Positions 1 to 9,403 of a stretch of DNA of 64,000 nucleotides are shown one piece after another (the first letter of the stretch is position 1; the number at the start of each line of letters is the position of its first letter). Origin of the DNA: Sphingobium terrigena (GTDB taxonomy: Bacteria; Pseudomonadota; Alphaproteobacteria; Sphingomonadales; Sphingomonadaceae); NCBI RefSeq assembly GCF_003591655.1, contig NZ_QVRA01000018.1:21140-85139 (forward strand), given 5' to 3'. The position numbers and the translations under genes were made by a program. Under the pieces are notes generated by a model that was not told where the DNA came from, did no database searches, and saw nothing but the letters and a program-made list of their open reading frames with translations.

Positions 1-1
1 C

Positions 2-1330
2 TATGATTCGTGGGGCGAGGCAGCCGATCCGATCTGGTCTTATGATAATGTACTGCCGCTATTCAGAGCAATGGAGTCCAACGAAAGATTTGGAACCGAC
101 GCGTTTCATGGCGGCGACGGTGAGCTTCACGTCAGTGACCTGCGAACCCGCAACCCCTTGAGCGATGCCTTCGTCGAGGCTGGACAACAGGCCCAGTTTC
201 CGCGTGCCGTCGATTTCAACGGGGAGACGCAGGACGGCGTCGGCCTGTACCAGGTCACCCAGCACAAAGGCCGGCGCTGGAGTTCCGCGCGCGCCTTTCT
301 TTCCAAAGCCAAGGGCCGGCCCAATCTACGGATAGTCACGGGCGCGCGGGCTACCCGGATCATTCTGGAGGACCGCAAAGCGGTCGGCGTGACCTATGCC
401 GTGGGGGGCAAACTCGTCGATGTGCGAACCAGGGAGGGTGAGGTCATTCTTTCGGGCGGCGCCGTCAATTCCCCGCAACTACTGCTGCTTTCCGGTATCG
501 GCGACGCAGCCGAGCTGAACGCATTCGGTATTCCGGTGGTCGTCGACCTTCCGGCAGTCGGAAAGAATCTTCAGGATCACCTCGATATCACAATCATGCA
601 TGAGGCGAACGACCATACACCGATCGGCATCGCACCGTCATTCATCCCGCGTGCGCTGTCCGGAGCGTTTTCTTACGCTTTCCTCCGAAAGGGCTTCTTA
701 ACGAGCAACGTCGCCGAGGCGGGCGGCTTCGTCAAAAGCACACCTTCGCGGAGTCGGCCGAATCTACAGTTTCATTTTCTCCCCACGCTTTTGAAGGACC
801 ATGGGCGCGAAATTGCGTTCGGGTATGGCTATACATTGCATGTCTGCGATCTTCTCCCCAAGAGTCGGGGCCGCATCGGGCTCACAAGCCCCAACCCGCT
901 CGACGATCCGCTGATCGATCCAAGCTATCTCTCTGCCCCCGAAGACATCGAGACCATGGTCGCGGCGGTGAAGATCGGCCGGCAAATTCTGTCGGCGCCG
1001 TCAATGGCGGCCTTCTCGAAAACCGAACTGGTCCCTGGGCCAGCGGTCCAGAGCAAGGCGGATATCGTGGCGGATATCCGTCGGCGAGCGGAGACGATCT
1101 ATCATCCTGTGGGAACATGCCGGATGGGACGAGACCCTCAGTCGGTCGTCGATCCGTCTCTCCGGGTGCGTGGCGTGCAAGGTCTTCGCGTCGTCGACGC
1201 CTCGGTGATGCCGACGCTGGTCGCCGGAAACACCAACGCCCCGACGATGATGATTGCGGAAAGAGCTGCCGAGCTCATTCTTGGGAAAACGAAACTCGCA
1301 CTCAGCACCGACATGGAGGCAGCCCGCTAA
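2..1330 (+). CDS. GMC-family FAD oxidoreductase, 5' end outside window
   Basis: This is the C-terminal 442 residues of a glucose-methanol-choline oxidoreductase; the frame is open from base 2, so the FAD-binding N-terminus lies upstream. The first residues in view (YDSWGEAADPIWSYDNVLPLF) match the family's GWsyddvlPyF segment. Later come a GGAVNSPQLLLLSGIG motif, the catalytic His in YHPVGTCRMG and the Asn in GNTNAPTMM near the end. Such enzymes oxidise primary alcohols with FAD. It sits upstream of an OmpW porin and beta-oxidation genes on the same strand, so a role in feeding an alcohol into acyl-CoA metabolism is plausible. The substrate cannot be read from the sequence. Confidence 0.9.
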   Translation, partial: YDSWGEAADPIWSYDNVLPLFRAMESNERFGTDAFHGGDGELHVSDLRTRNPLSDAFVEAGQQAQFPRAVDFNGETQDGVGLYQVTQHKGRRWSSARAFLSKAKGRPNLRIVTGARATRIILEDRKAVGVTYAVGGKLVDVRTREGEVILSGGAVNSPQLLLLSGIGDAAELNAFGIPVVVDLPAVGKNLQDHLDITIMHEANDHTPIGIAPSFIPRALSGAFSYAFLRKGFLTSNVAEAGGFVKSTPSRSRPNLQFHFLPTLLKDHGREIAFGYGYTLHVCDLLPKSRGRIGLTSPNPLDDPLIDPSYLSAPEDIETMVAAVKIGRQILSAPSMAAFSKTELVPGPAVQSKADIVADIRRRAETIYHPVGTCRMGRDPQSVVDPSLRVRGVQGLRVVDASVMPTLVAGNTNAPTMMIAERAAELILGKTKLALSTDMEAAR

Positions 1331-1423
1331 CTCGTCGCAGAAATAGGACGACAGTTGGAACCGTATAGATCCATCAAAAAATGCCGATCCAGAATAGTGG
1401 CGGCACATAGGGAGGATAATTTC

Positions 1424-2107
1424 ATGAGAAAAAATGCAGCACATACCTATACAAGGCTTGCGCAATACACCGCCGCTCTCGCCGTCTTGAGTGCCTCCCC
1501 TCAACCTGCGTGGGCCCAGGACTCGGGAGATTTCAAGCGGTGGGCAGTAAGTGTGAATGCAACCCGGGTCTTGGTGAGTGAGAATGCGCCCGACATCACC
1601 TTGGCGGGAGGGCATGTCCCCGGCTCGAATGTGAGGATCGGAGACGCAACGACGGTGACCGCTGATATCGGATATTTCGTCACGCCCAATATTGCCGGAA
1701 ATTTGTTTCTCGGCGTACCACCGACCGCGCAAATTGACGGCGCCGGTTCGCTTGAGCCGCTCGGAACAGTGGCCAAAGTCAACTATGGACCCATCATCTT
1801 GTCGGCCCAGTACCATTTCAACAATCTTGGCAAGGTTCATCCCTATCTGGGAGTGGGGGTCGGACGGATCATCTTTCTGAATGCGCGTGACAGGGCTTTG
1901 GCTAATTTCAGCATTGACGACAGTTGGGCGCCTGCGGCTCAGGTGGGTGTTCGGTATGAGCTTGGCGCAGAATGGATGCTGAACGCCGACGTTCGATACG
2001 TTCCCTTCTCCACGCACGCCACCGGTTCACTGGGTGGAGCGCCTGTCCGGACCCGTTTGGACATCGACCCGGTCCTGACCAGCGTCGGAGTAACTTACCG
2101 GTTCTAG
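1424..2107 (+). CDS. OmpW-family outer membrane protein
   Basis: The 227-residue product has a signal peptide ending near PAWAQ and then a beta-barrel pattern: SVNATRVLVSENAP, then DIGYFVTPNIAGNLF, then ILSAQYHFNNLGKVHPYLGVGVGR, and a terminal phenylalanine in GVTYRF. These are hallmarks of OmpW/AlkL-type eight-stranded porins that pass hydrophobic compounds across the outer membrane. The start is set at 1424 because AGGGAGG lies 9 bases upstream; the open frame extends to 1355 but has no ribosome site or signal peptide there. It lies between an alcohol oxidase-like gene and beta-oxidation genes, which suggests uptake of a hydrophobic substrate. Confidence 0.86.
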   Translation: MRKNAAHTYTRLAQYTAALAVLSASPQPAWAQDSGDFKRWAVSVNATRVLVSENAPDITLAGGHVPGSNVRIGDATTVTADIGYFVTPNIAGNLFLGVPPTAQIDGAGSLEPLGTVAKVNYGPIILSAQYHFNNLGKVHPYLGVGVGRIIFLNARDRALANFSIDDSWAPAAQVGVRYELGAEWMLNADVRYVPFSTHATGSLGGAPVRTRLDIDPVLTSVGVTYRF

Positions 2108-2298
2108 GTTCGATCGGGCGCTTCTTAACGGGCGGTCTGAATTTCAAGGGGAAATCCGAGTGTCGAGTCTGATGATGGACCGCCCGTTGATGATCTCGCA
2201 GCTTACTTCGCTCAACTGTCCTCCATGCCTATGCCATCAACGGCGCGAGAATGCCCCCGATCTGACGGTCGATAACTAACACATCAAGGAAGACCGGA

Positions 2299-3420
2299 AT
2301 GGCCGAAGCCTATATCGTCGATTATCTGCGCACGCCGTTCGCTCCGGCCTACAGGGGTGCGCTCGCCCCGGTCCGACCCGACGATCTCGCTGCCAGCGTC
2401 ATCGCGGCGCTCGTAGCCCGAGCGGGATTCCCGGCCGACGAGATCGAGGACGTCAATCTCGGCTGTGCTTTTCCGGAAGGTGAGCAGGGGCTCAACATCG
2501 CTCGCTGCGCCGCGCTGACCGCCGGCCTGCCGCAATCGGTCGGCGGCTCAACGGTCAACCGCTGGTGCGGCTCTTCCATGCAGGCCATCCAGATGGCCGC
2601 CGGCGCGATCGCCATGGGAGCTGGCGACGCCTTCATCGCCGGCGGTGTCGAATCCATGAGCCGCGTACCGATGATGGGTTTCAATCCTCAACCCAACCCC
2701 GGTTGGACGGATGCTCAGCGGCTCGTCTTCCTCAACATGGGTCTGACCGCGGAGACCCTGGCGGAACGCTACTGCCTTTCCCGCGAGGAGCAGGATGCCT
2801 ATTCGCTCGAAAGCCAAAAAAAAGCGCTGGCGGCGCGGGCGGACGGCAGGCTGGCTGCCGAGATATCCCCGGTCGGCGATATCCCTTCCGATGGTTGTCC
2901 GCGGGAAACGGATGCGGAGAAGCTTGCCGGATTGAAGACGGCGTTCAAGGTCGACGGCTCCGTTACCGCTGGCAACTCGTCCCCGCTCACCGACGGCGCC
3001 TCCGCGACGCTCGTCTGCTCCGCTGACTTCGTCAGGCGGCACGGGCTCGATCCGCTAGCGCGTGTGGCGGGTTACGCGATTACGGGTTGTGCTCCAGAGA
3101 TCATGGGCATCGGACCTGTCGAGGCGAGCCGAAAGGCCTTGAAGCGAGCCGGCATCTCCGTGGCTGACCTCGACGTTGTGGAGATGAACGAGGCCTTCGC
3201 CGCGCAGGTCCTCGCCTGCTGTCGCGATCTCGGGATCGATCCGGCCAGTCTCAACCGGGATGGCGGTGCCATCGCGCTCGGTCATCCGCTCGGCGCCACG
3301 GGCGCGCGTCTGGTGGGCAAGGCGTCGAGCGTACTGAAGCGCGATGGCGGACGTTATGGGCTGGCCACCCAGTGCATCGGGGGAGGACAAGGCATCGCTA
3401 TGGTCCTGGAAGCGGCGTGA
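2299..3420 (+). CDS. Acetyl-CoA acyltransferase (thiolase)
   Basis: A 373-residue thiolase that cleaves 3-ketoacyl-CoA to acetyl-CoA in beta-oxidation. The acyl-accepting cysteine is Cys90 in NRWCGSSMQ. The catalytic His329 lies in ALGHPLGATGARL and the second cysteine is Cys359 in QCIGGGQG. Length is at the short end of the family (usually about 390). The start follows AAGGAAGACCGGA. Its stop overlaps the ATG of the next gene (ATGA at 3417-3422), so the two were translationally coupled as in fadA/fadB-type operons. Confidence 0.93.
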   Translation: MAEAYIVDYLRTPFAPAYRGALAPVRPDDLAASVIAALVARAGFPADEIEDVNLGCAFPEGEQGLNIARCAALTAGLPQSVGGSTVNRWCGSSMQAIQMAAGAIAMGAGDAFIAGGVESMSRVPMMGFNPQPNPGWTDAQRLVFLNMGLTAETLAERYCLSREEQDAYSLESQKKALAARADGRLAAEISPVGDIPSDGCPRETDAEKLAGLKTAFKVDGSVTAGNSSPLTDGASATLVCSADFVRRHGLDPLARVAGYAITGCAPEIMGIGPVEASRKALKRAGISVADLDVVEMNEAFAAQVLACCRDLGIDPASLNRDGGAIALGHPLGATGARLVGKASSVLKRDGGRYGLATQCIGGGQGIAMVLEAA

Positions 3421-4207
3421 TGAGGGTGATTGCCGAAGCCGCCGTGATCGGCGCGGGCGTTATGGGTTCCGGCATCGCGGCCCATCTGGCAATGCCTTCA
3501 TCGATCGGGGTCACGCTACCTTCAGGGCGATCAAATATGCCCCGTTCCCGGTCGTCGGCGCACTCGCGGGGATGGCGTTCGGCGGCGGCTGCGAGATCCT
3601 GCTCCATTGCAGTGCAATCCAGGCGCATGCCGAGGCGTCGATCGGTCTCGTCGAGACGAAGATCGGCGTCGTCCCCGGCTGGGGCGGCTGCAAGGAGATG
3701 TTGATCAGGCAGTACGCACTGACAGCCGCACCGCACGGCCCTGTGGCGCCCGCGATCGCCGCCTTCAATCTGATCGCATCGGCCAGGGTCTCCGGGAGCG
3801 CCTTCGAGGCGCGCAATCTCGGTTTGCTGAGGGTAACCGACGGTATCACCATGAACCGGGACCGACTGCTCGCCGATGCGAAGCGGAAGGCGTTGGATCT
3901 CGTGCCCGGCTACTCGGCTCCGGAAAGGCCGAAGATCGCGTTGGCCGGTCTATCGGGAGCGCCCGCCATCCGCAACCTGCTGGATAGCGAGGTGATAGCC
4001 GGTCGCGCCACAGCGCATGATCGGGTCGTGGGCATTGCCCTGATCGACACCCTGACGGGCGGTGTCAGCGCCGATCCGCTGAAGCCGGTCGGCGAGGACG
4101 AGATTACCGCGATGGAAAAGCGCGCGTTCATCGCCCTGTGCGGGACGCCGGGGACAGTGGCCCGCGTGAAGCACATGCTTGCGACCGGCAAGCCGCTGCG
4201 CAACTGA
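3420..4207 (+). pseudogene. 3-hydroxyacyl-CoA dehydrogenase/enoyl-CoA hydratase, internally deleted
   Basis: The gene opens with a Rossmann start (MRVIAEAAVIGAGVMGSGIA, residues 1-20), as in FadN-type dehydrogenase-hydratases. Near 3495 it leaps into the C-terminal hydratase part, read in another frame: NAFIDRGHATFRAIKYAPF, GGGCEILLH, GVVPGWGG, then to the end at 4207. Family members are about 700-800 residues, so some 450-500 residues are missing. The frames do not match across the junction, so the dehydrogenase fragment soon runs into nonsense. The word AATGCC at the junction fits both expected flanks and could be deletion microhomology. The beta-oxidation operon therefore lacks a working hydratase/dehydrogenase here. 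Confidence 0.85.
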
Positions 4208-4225
4208 CGAGAGAAAGACAGAACA

Positions 4226-5986
4226 ATGACATCCTATGCACCGCCTGTCAGCGACATAACCTTCCTGCTCGGAGAGGTCTTCGACTTCGACGGCCTGATG
4301 CGGAGGCTGCCGGGCCACGAAGACGTCAACGCGGACCTCGCTGTCTCGATTCTCGATGAGGCTGGCAAGTTCTGCGTCGGCGTGCTCGAACCGCTGAACC
4401 GGTCCGGCGACGAGGAGGGCTGCCGGCTTGAAAACGGGGCCGTCTCCACGCCGAAGGGCTTTCCCGAAGCCTATCGGGCATTCGTAGAGGCCGGCTGGGC
4501 CGGTCTTTCGGGCGATCCGGAATATAGCGGCCAGGGTCTGCCGCGCGTCGTACAGATACTGGTCGATGAGATGATCTCCTCCGTGAACCTGTCCTTCGGC
4601 CTGTTCCCCGGGCTCACCCGAGGCGCGGTGGAGGCGATCTCCCGCCACGCGAACTCGGACCTCAAGGCGACCTATCTGCCGAAGATGATCTCCGGCGAAT
4701 GGACTGGCGCAATGGCGCTCACCGAAGCCGCGGCCGGTACCGACCTCGGCCTTTTGACAACGAAGGCAGAGCCCGTTGGCGACGGCTCCTATCGGATCAA
4801 GGGCACGAAGATATTCATCTCCTCCGGCGACCATGACTTCGGCGGCAATATCATCCACCTGATCCTCGCGCGCTTGCCGGGCGCGCCGAAGGGGGTCAAG
4901 GGCATCAGCCTGTTCCTGGCTCCGAAGTTCCTCATCGGGAAGGACGGTTCGCTCGGAGCGCGCAACGACATGTCCGTCGGGTCGCTCGAACACAAGATGG
5001 GCATTCACGCGCAGCCGACCTGCGTCATGAACTACGACGGCGCGATCGGTTGGCTCGTCGGCGAGGCGGGCCGCGGCCTCAACGCCATGTTCACGATGAT
5101 GAACGCCGAGCGTCTTTTTGTCGGCATCCAGGGACTCGGCATCGCAGAAGCGGCGAACCAGAAGGCCACGGGCTACGCACGCGAGCGCCTTCAGGGCCGT
5201 TCTTCAGACGGCACCCGCGGTCCCGTTGCGATTATCGAACACCCCGACGTACGCAGGATGCTGCTGACCGGCCGCAGCCTGGCCGATGCCTCCCGGGCGC
5301 TGGCGATCTGGACCGCCATGCAAATGGACATCGCCGCCCGGCATCCTGACGAGGCCGCGCGCAGGGAAGCCGACGGGTTCGTGGCACTGCTCACGCCGGT
5401 TGTGAAGGCAGCGTTCACCGATTTCGGCTTCGAGACGGCCGTGGCCTCGCAGCAGGTGCTCGGCGGCCACGGCTACATCCGCGAATGGGGCATGGAGCAG
5501 TTCGTCCGAGACGCGCGCATTACGCAGATCTACGAGGGCACCAACGGCGTTCAGGCGCTCGACCTCGTCAGCCGCAAGTTGCCGATGGAGGATGGCGCGC
5601 TGGCCTCGCGCTTTTTCGCGCTCATCGAGCAGGATCTGCGTACAGCTGCGGATTTACCCGCAGCGGGTGTCATCACGAAGGCCACTGCCCAGGCGCTCGG
5701 TCGCCTGGAAACCACGACGCGCCACCTTCTCGCGGCGCGAGCCGCGCCCGCGGAGGCCGGAGCTGCCGCCGCCGATTATCTGCGCCTTTTCGCACTCGTG
5801 GCCTTCGGCTGGGTGTGGGTCCGGATGGCGGCCCAGGCGGCCACCGGACAGACTCCGCTTCATCGCCGCAAGCTGGCGACCGCGACGTTCTTCGCAGAGC
5901 GGGTGCTGCCGCAGACGCTCTGGCTGGAGGCGGCAATCATCAGCGGGGCAGCGTCTTTGATGGATATCGAAGCCGAACTGCTTTGA
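4226..5986 (+). CDS. Acyl-CoA dehydrogenase with C-terminal extension
   Basis: A 586-residue FAD-dependent acyl-CoA dehydrogenase, longer than the classic 380-residue enzymes and matching the subgroup with an extra C-terminal domain. Signature segments are MALTEAAAGTDLG (flavin/substrate binding, near residue 160-175), GLNAMFTMMNAERLFVGIQ, and QIYEGTNGVQALDL with the presumed catalytic glutamate. The last 130 residues are alanine-rich helices, as in that subgroup. It begins 18 bases after the broken hydratase gene, with GAGAGAAAG as ribosome site, and is followed by the CoA ligase, so the four form one operon. Confidence 0.92.
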   Translation: MTSYAPPVSDITFLLGEVFDFDGLMRRLPGHEDVNADLAVSILDEAGKFCVGVLEPLNRSGDEEGCRLENGAVSTPKGFPEAYRAFVEAGWAGLSGDPEYSGQGLPRVVQILVDEMISSVNLSFGLFPGLTRGAVEAISRHANSDLKATYLPKMISGEWTGAMALTEAAAGTDLGLLTTKAEPVGDGSYRIKGTKIFISSGDHDFGGNIIHLILARLPGAPKGVKGISLFLAPKFLIGKDGSLGARNDMSVGSLEHKMGIHAQPTCVMNYDGAIGWLVGEAGRGLNAMFTMMNAERLFVGIQGLGIAEAANQKATGYARERLQGRSSDGTRGPVAIIEHPDVRRMLLTGRSLADASRALAIWTAMQMDIAARHPDEAARREADGFVALLTPVVKAAFTDFGFETAVASQQVLGGHGYIREWGMEQFVRDARITQIYEGTNGVQALDLVSRKLPMEDGALASRFFALIEQDLRTAADLPAAGVITKATAQALGRLETTTRHLLAARAAPAEAGAAAADYLRLFALVAFGWVWVRMAAQAATGQTPLHRRKLATATFFAERVLPQTLWLEAAIISGAASLMDIEAELL

Positions 5987-6012
5987 TCAGAAATTCCTTG
6001 GGAGGAAATGTG

Positions 6013-7701
6013 ATGCTTGGACAGATGATGCACTCGCCGCTGCTCGTGTCGTCGATTCTGCGACACGCGGCGGCCTATCACGGCGACACGGAGGTCGTAT
6101 CGCGCACGGTGGAAGGGCCGATCCACCGCTATACCTATGCCGAGCTTTCAAGGCGCGCGCAGAAGCTCGCCAATGCCCTCGGACGCCTCGGCCTCGAAAA
6201 CGGCGACCGGGTCGGAACACTGGCCTGGAACGGCTATCGGCACATGGAGCTCTATTATGGCGTGTCCGGATCCGGCCTCGTCTGCCACACGATCAACCCG
6301 CGCCTCTTCCCAGAGCAGATCTCCTATATCATCGCGCATGCCGGAGACAGGATCCTCTTCTCGGACCTGTCGTTCCTGCCGATCCTCGAAGTGCTGGCGG
6401 ACAGGCTGAAGGATCTGAAGGCCGTCGTCATCATGACCGACGAAGCCCATATGCCGAAATCCGAGATCCTTCCCGGTCTCGTCTGCTACGAGACACTGAT
6501 CGCGGGAGAATCGGACGAATACGAGTGGCCGGATCTCGATGAGAATACTGCGTCGGGCCTGTGCTACACCTCCGGGACTACGGGCGAGCCCAAGGGCGTG
6601 CTCTACAGCCATCGGTCCAGCGTATTGCACGCCATGACCTGCGCGCTGCCCGATGTGCTGGGACTCTCGGCCCTGGATTCGGCCTCGCCGATCGTGCCGA
6701 TGTTCCACGTCAATGCCTGGGGTGTCCCTTTCGCGGCACCGATGGTCGGCGCCAAGCTTGTTATGCCGGGGCCGAGGCTGGACGGCGCCAGCCTGCATGA
6801 GTTGTTCGAGCAGGAAGGCGTGACATTTACCGCCGGTGTGCCGACCGTTTGGCTCGCACTGCTGGACTGGATGGACTCGCACGCCCAATCGTTCACAAGT
6901 CTGAAGCGCGTCGCGATCGGGGGTTCCGCTTCGCCTCCGATCATGATCAGCCGCTTCCAGAACAAGGGTGTCATGGTCCGGCACGCCTGGGGGATGACCG
7001 AGACCAGCCCGATCGGCCTCGCCGCGACGTTGAAGACGAAGCACGAAGGACTACCGGCCGAACAGAAACTGGCGCTGCAGGCCAAGCAGGGACGGCCGCT
7101 TTTCGGCATGGAGTTCTGCATCAAGGGCGCCGATGGCGAGCCGATCGCGAGGGACGGCAAGAGCTTCGGTTCGATGCTCGTGCGCGGCCCCTGGGTCGCC
7201 GCCGGCTACTACAACAGCCCCATCAGCCCGGCGCACGCGGCAGAGGGCTGGTTCGACACGGGCGACGTCGTGACCATGGATGCCGATGGTTTTATCCAGA
7301 TCGTCGACCGCACCAAGGATGTGGTTAAATCCGGCGGCGAATGGATTAGCTCGATCGAGCTGGAGAATATCGCCCAGGCCCATCCGGCCATCAAAGAGGC
7401 CGCTGTCGTCGGCAAGCCGGACGAGCGCTGGGGCGAGCGCCCGGTGCTCATCGTGCAGCTCAAGCCGGAGATGAATTTCTCACGTCAGGACATGGTCGAA
7501 CTGTACACGGGTAAGATTCCCAAATGGAGTATTCCGGACGATGTGCTGGTCGTCGAGGAGCTGCCGCATACCGCGACCGGGAAGCTGCTGAAGACAGCCA
7601 TCCGCGAGATCGTCGTGAAGGAACTGCAGGTGGGATCGCTGGACGAAGGTACTGCAGGAGGCGACCTGGATCTGCATCCGGCGCCCGGCAGAGCTTCATA
7701 G
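6013..7701 (+). CDS. AMP-forming fatty-acid--CoA ligase
   Basis: A 562-residue adenylate-forming enzyme that activates a carboxylic acid to its CoA thioester. The P-loop-like motif YTSGTTGEPKG lies near residue 185. A8-like residues follow in GWFDTGDVVTMDADGF and the catalytic lysine motif is TATGKLLK close to the end. The start at 6013 follows GGAGGAAATGTG; the frame is open further 5' but only as a shadow of the acyl-CoA dehydrogenase. It is the last gene of the beta-oxidation block. Chain-length preference cannot be judged. Confidence 0.92.
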   Translation: MLGQMMHSPLLVSSILRHAAAYHGDTEVVSRTVEGPIHRYTYAELSRRAQKLANALGRLGLENGDRVGTLAWNGYRHMELYYGVSGSGLVCHTINPRLFPEQISYIIAHAGDRILFSDLSFLPILEVLADRLKDLKAVVIMTDEAHMPKSEILPGLVCYETLIAGESDEYEWPDLDENTASGLCYTSGTTGEPKGVLYSHRSSVLHAMTCALPDVLGLSALDSASPIVPMFHVNAWGVPFAAPMVGAKLVMPGPRLDGASLHELFEQEGVTFTAGVPTVWLALLDWMDSHAQSFTSLKRVAIGGSASPPIMISRFQNKGVMVRHAWGMTETSPIGLAATLKTKHEGLPAEQKLALQAKQGRPLFGMEFCIKGADGEPIARDGKSFGSMLVRGPWVAAGYYNSPISPAHAAEGWFDTGDVVTMDADGFIQIVDRTKDVVKSGGEWISSIELENIAQAHPAIKEAAVVGKPDERWGERPVLIVQLKPEMNFSRQDMVELYTGKIPKWSIPDDVLVVEELPHTATGKLLKTAIREIVVKELQVGSLDEGTAGGDLDLHPAPGRAS

Positions 7702-7884
7702 CGAAGCTCCCCACATCGGGCAGATATACACGAACTCGACACTGCCCGATAGCTGATCAAAAAGGGTCTGGATCCTGGCGCGGTGTTGCTTTGGCGCGGC
7801 CACCGGTGTCGCTTCGACGATCTGACCGCCCATAGCGAGATAACCACGTTCCTTGAGCTGTTGGTCGAAATTAGCGAACAACAC
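7696..7884 (-). pseudogene. IS5-family transposase fragment
   Basis: About 40 residues (MLFANFDQQLKERGYLAMGG, then QIVEATPVAAPKQHRAR) match the middle of IS5-family DDE transposases, around the first catalytic aspartate region 'GYLAMGGQIVDATVVEAPRQ'. After that the frame runs out into unrelated residues and stops. No terminal repeats or remaining transposase parts are visible next to it. It is a scrap of an element unlike the intact IS at 9807, and it marks an old rearrangement border between the catabolic block and the rest. Confidence 0.75.
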
Positions 7885-8005
7885 ATCTAGTTAGCGGTAT
7901 CGGGAAGACTCGGCCTGCGACGAAATGAAAGAGATTTTCGCTCAAAAGTACACGGTTCAGGAGAGGGCTCGAGAGGCATTCCTCCTTTTAGAAGGGTCTG
8001 CCGTT

Positions 8006-8758
8006 ATGTTGACCAAACTGGATCTGAACCACTTCCTTAAGGCCTTTCGCTCGGTTCTGACCGAAGACGATTTAAATGAAGCCCTAAGGCGGGTCACCAA
8101 TATGCTCGGGTTCTCGCAGTTTGCGATGGGCCACCATGTTGACCTGACGTGCCCGCCGCAAGGAGCAATCCGGTTATCGACCTATAACGAAGACTGGGTA
8201 TCCCATGTCCTCGAGCGCGCATATTTCGCGGAGGATCCTATCCATCTTGCAAGTACCAAGACCGTCAATGGCTTCTCGTGGCACGACGTCGGAGACATCA
8301 TCCGTCTGACGCCCCGTCACAAGCAGATTCTTTCGGAAGCCATCGGCTTCGGCCTTGGCGCTGGTTTCACGGTGCCTGTGCATCTGCCCGGTGAATATCA
8401 GGGAACATGCTCCTTCGCGGCGCGATCGCTCGACCAACTCCACGAAAACGCACTGCCAATCGCCCAACTGTGCGGTACATTTGCATTCGAAGCAGCCAGG
8501 CGGATCATGCGGAAGAAATTGAGGCTTGAGGATACCGTTGTACCGGACCTTACGCCGCGACAGATGGAAGCGCTTGTCCTCGTCGGAAGGGGAAAGACCG
8601 ACCGGGAGATCGGCAATATTCTCGGCGTATCGCGATCGACCGCCCATGAACATGTCGAGGGGGTGAGGCGGGCTTATGGTAACGCGCAGCGCGCCTATTT
8701 GATCGTGCGGGCGCTCTTTGATGGACAGATCGCCTTCACCGATCTCCTTCGGCGCTAA
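8006..8758 (+). CDS. LuxR-type quorum-sensing regulator
   Basis: A 250-residue protein with an autoinducer-binding domain (roughly residues 10-165) and a GerE/LuxR helix-turn-helix (LTPRQMEALVLVGRGKTDREIG through SRSTAHEHV). Conserved ligand-pocket residues can be seen: the Trp of NEDWVSHVLERAY, the Asp-Pro of AEDPIH, the Trp of FSWHDV and the Gly of GAGFTVP. It should bind an acyl-homoserine lactone and then DNA. The ATG at 8006 gives the usual family length and has AGAAGGG upstream; an in-frame ATG at 7925 would add 27 residues without a clear ribosome site. No luxI lies beside it; the only synthase in view is at 46728-47354. Confidence 0.86.
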   Translation: MLTKLDLNHFLKAFRSVLTEDDLNEALRRVTNMLGFSQFAMGHHVDLTCPPQGAIRLSTYNEDWVSHVLERAYFAEDPIHLASTKTVNGFSWHDVGDIIRLTPRHKQILSEAIGFGLGAGFTVPVHLPGEYQGTCSFAARSLDQLHENALPIAQLCGTFAFEAARRIMRKKLRLEDTVVPDLTPRQMEALVLVGRGKTDREIGNILGVSRSTAHEHVEGVRRAYGNAQRAYLIVRALFDGQIAFTDLLRR

Positions 8759-8787
8759 CAGGGCAGGTAACGTCAACGCTGATGGCG

Positions 8788-9249
8788 TTATCGCATCGTC
8801 CCGCCTACCGATCGCCAGCGCGACTGTTGAAAATTAGCCCGGTCCGCTTGGAAAAGGATTGCGCGTGCCACCGCGATATAGCTTCGCGGATGGACACCGT
8901 CCCTCGAGCCGGCGCTTTTTATATCGACCGTCCGGTCGCCAAAACGCCGCGCCACGCGATACACATCCCATGCAGGCGTCGGCTGCCGAGGGTATATCCA
9001 CGTAACCTTTGCGCCCCACAGCTTACGTCGCAGTGTGACAAGGTCGCGTGCACGCGACGGGCTCAGACGATCATTGGAGCCTGCTGAGACAACGACCTGG
9101 CGATACCCGATTGAAGGTGCCATTGCCGCTATTGACCCGACAGAGGCCCCGTTCCGCGCCAGGACATCGCACCCTCCGAAATGAAGGATCTGCAGCGCTG
9201 CGGCGACACCGATCGCGATGCTGTCTCCGAGGATCAGGCAACTCGACAA
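8788..9249 (-). CDS. Small SGNH/GDSL-type hydrolase
   Basis: A 153-residue product carrying the SGNH hydrolase blocks: LILGDSIAIG (nucleophile Ser10), SAGSND (block III Asn) and DGVHP (block V Asp/His). This is the size of the shortest single-domain members and shows no clear signal peptide. The frame is open to 9525, but sequence before the GDS block looks non-coding. I place the start at the TTG at 9249 because GGAG lies about 8 bases upstream. Substrate (an acyl or acetyl ester, possibly on a glycan) is unknown. Confidence 0.6.
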   Translation of the reverse strand: MSSCLILGDSIAIGVAAALQILHFGGCDVLARNGASVGSIAAMAPSIGYRQVVVSAGSNDRLSPSRARDLVTLRRKLWGAKVTWIYPRQPTPAWDVYRVARRFGDRTVDIKSAGSRDGVHPRSYIAVARAILFQADRANFQQSRWRSVGGTMR

Positions 9250-9403
9250 CAGACCACTCCAGGGTGAGGAGAGAAGTGGGAAAGGGCGGTCGGCCGCTCG
9301 CCAAGGGAATGACCATAGGACGTGAATTGGAGCCGAAGTTCGCCATGACGGGATTCCAATCTTTCCTTGCCGATGGTATTCTCCACGGCAGAAAGGATCC
9401 GGC

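Noticed and set aside
5485..6012. 5' extension of the CoA ligase frame
   Set aside because: It overlaps the acyl-CoA dehydrogenase in another frame; the ligase domain and GGAGGA site begin at 6013.
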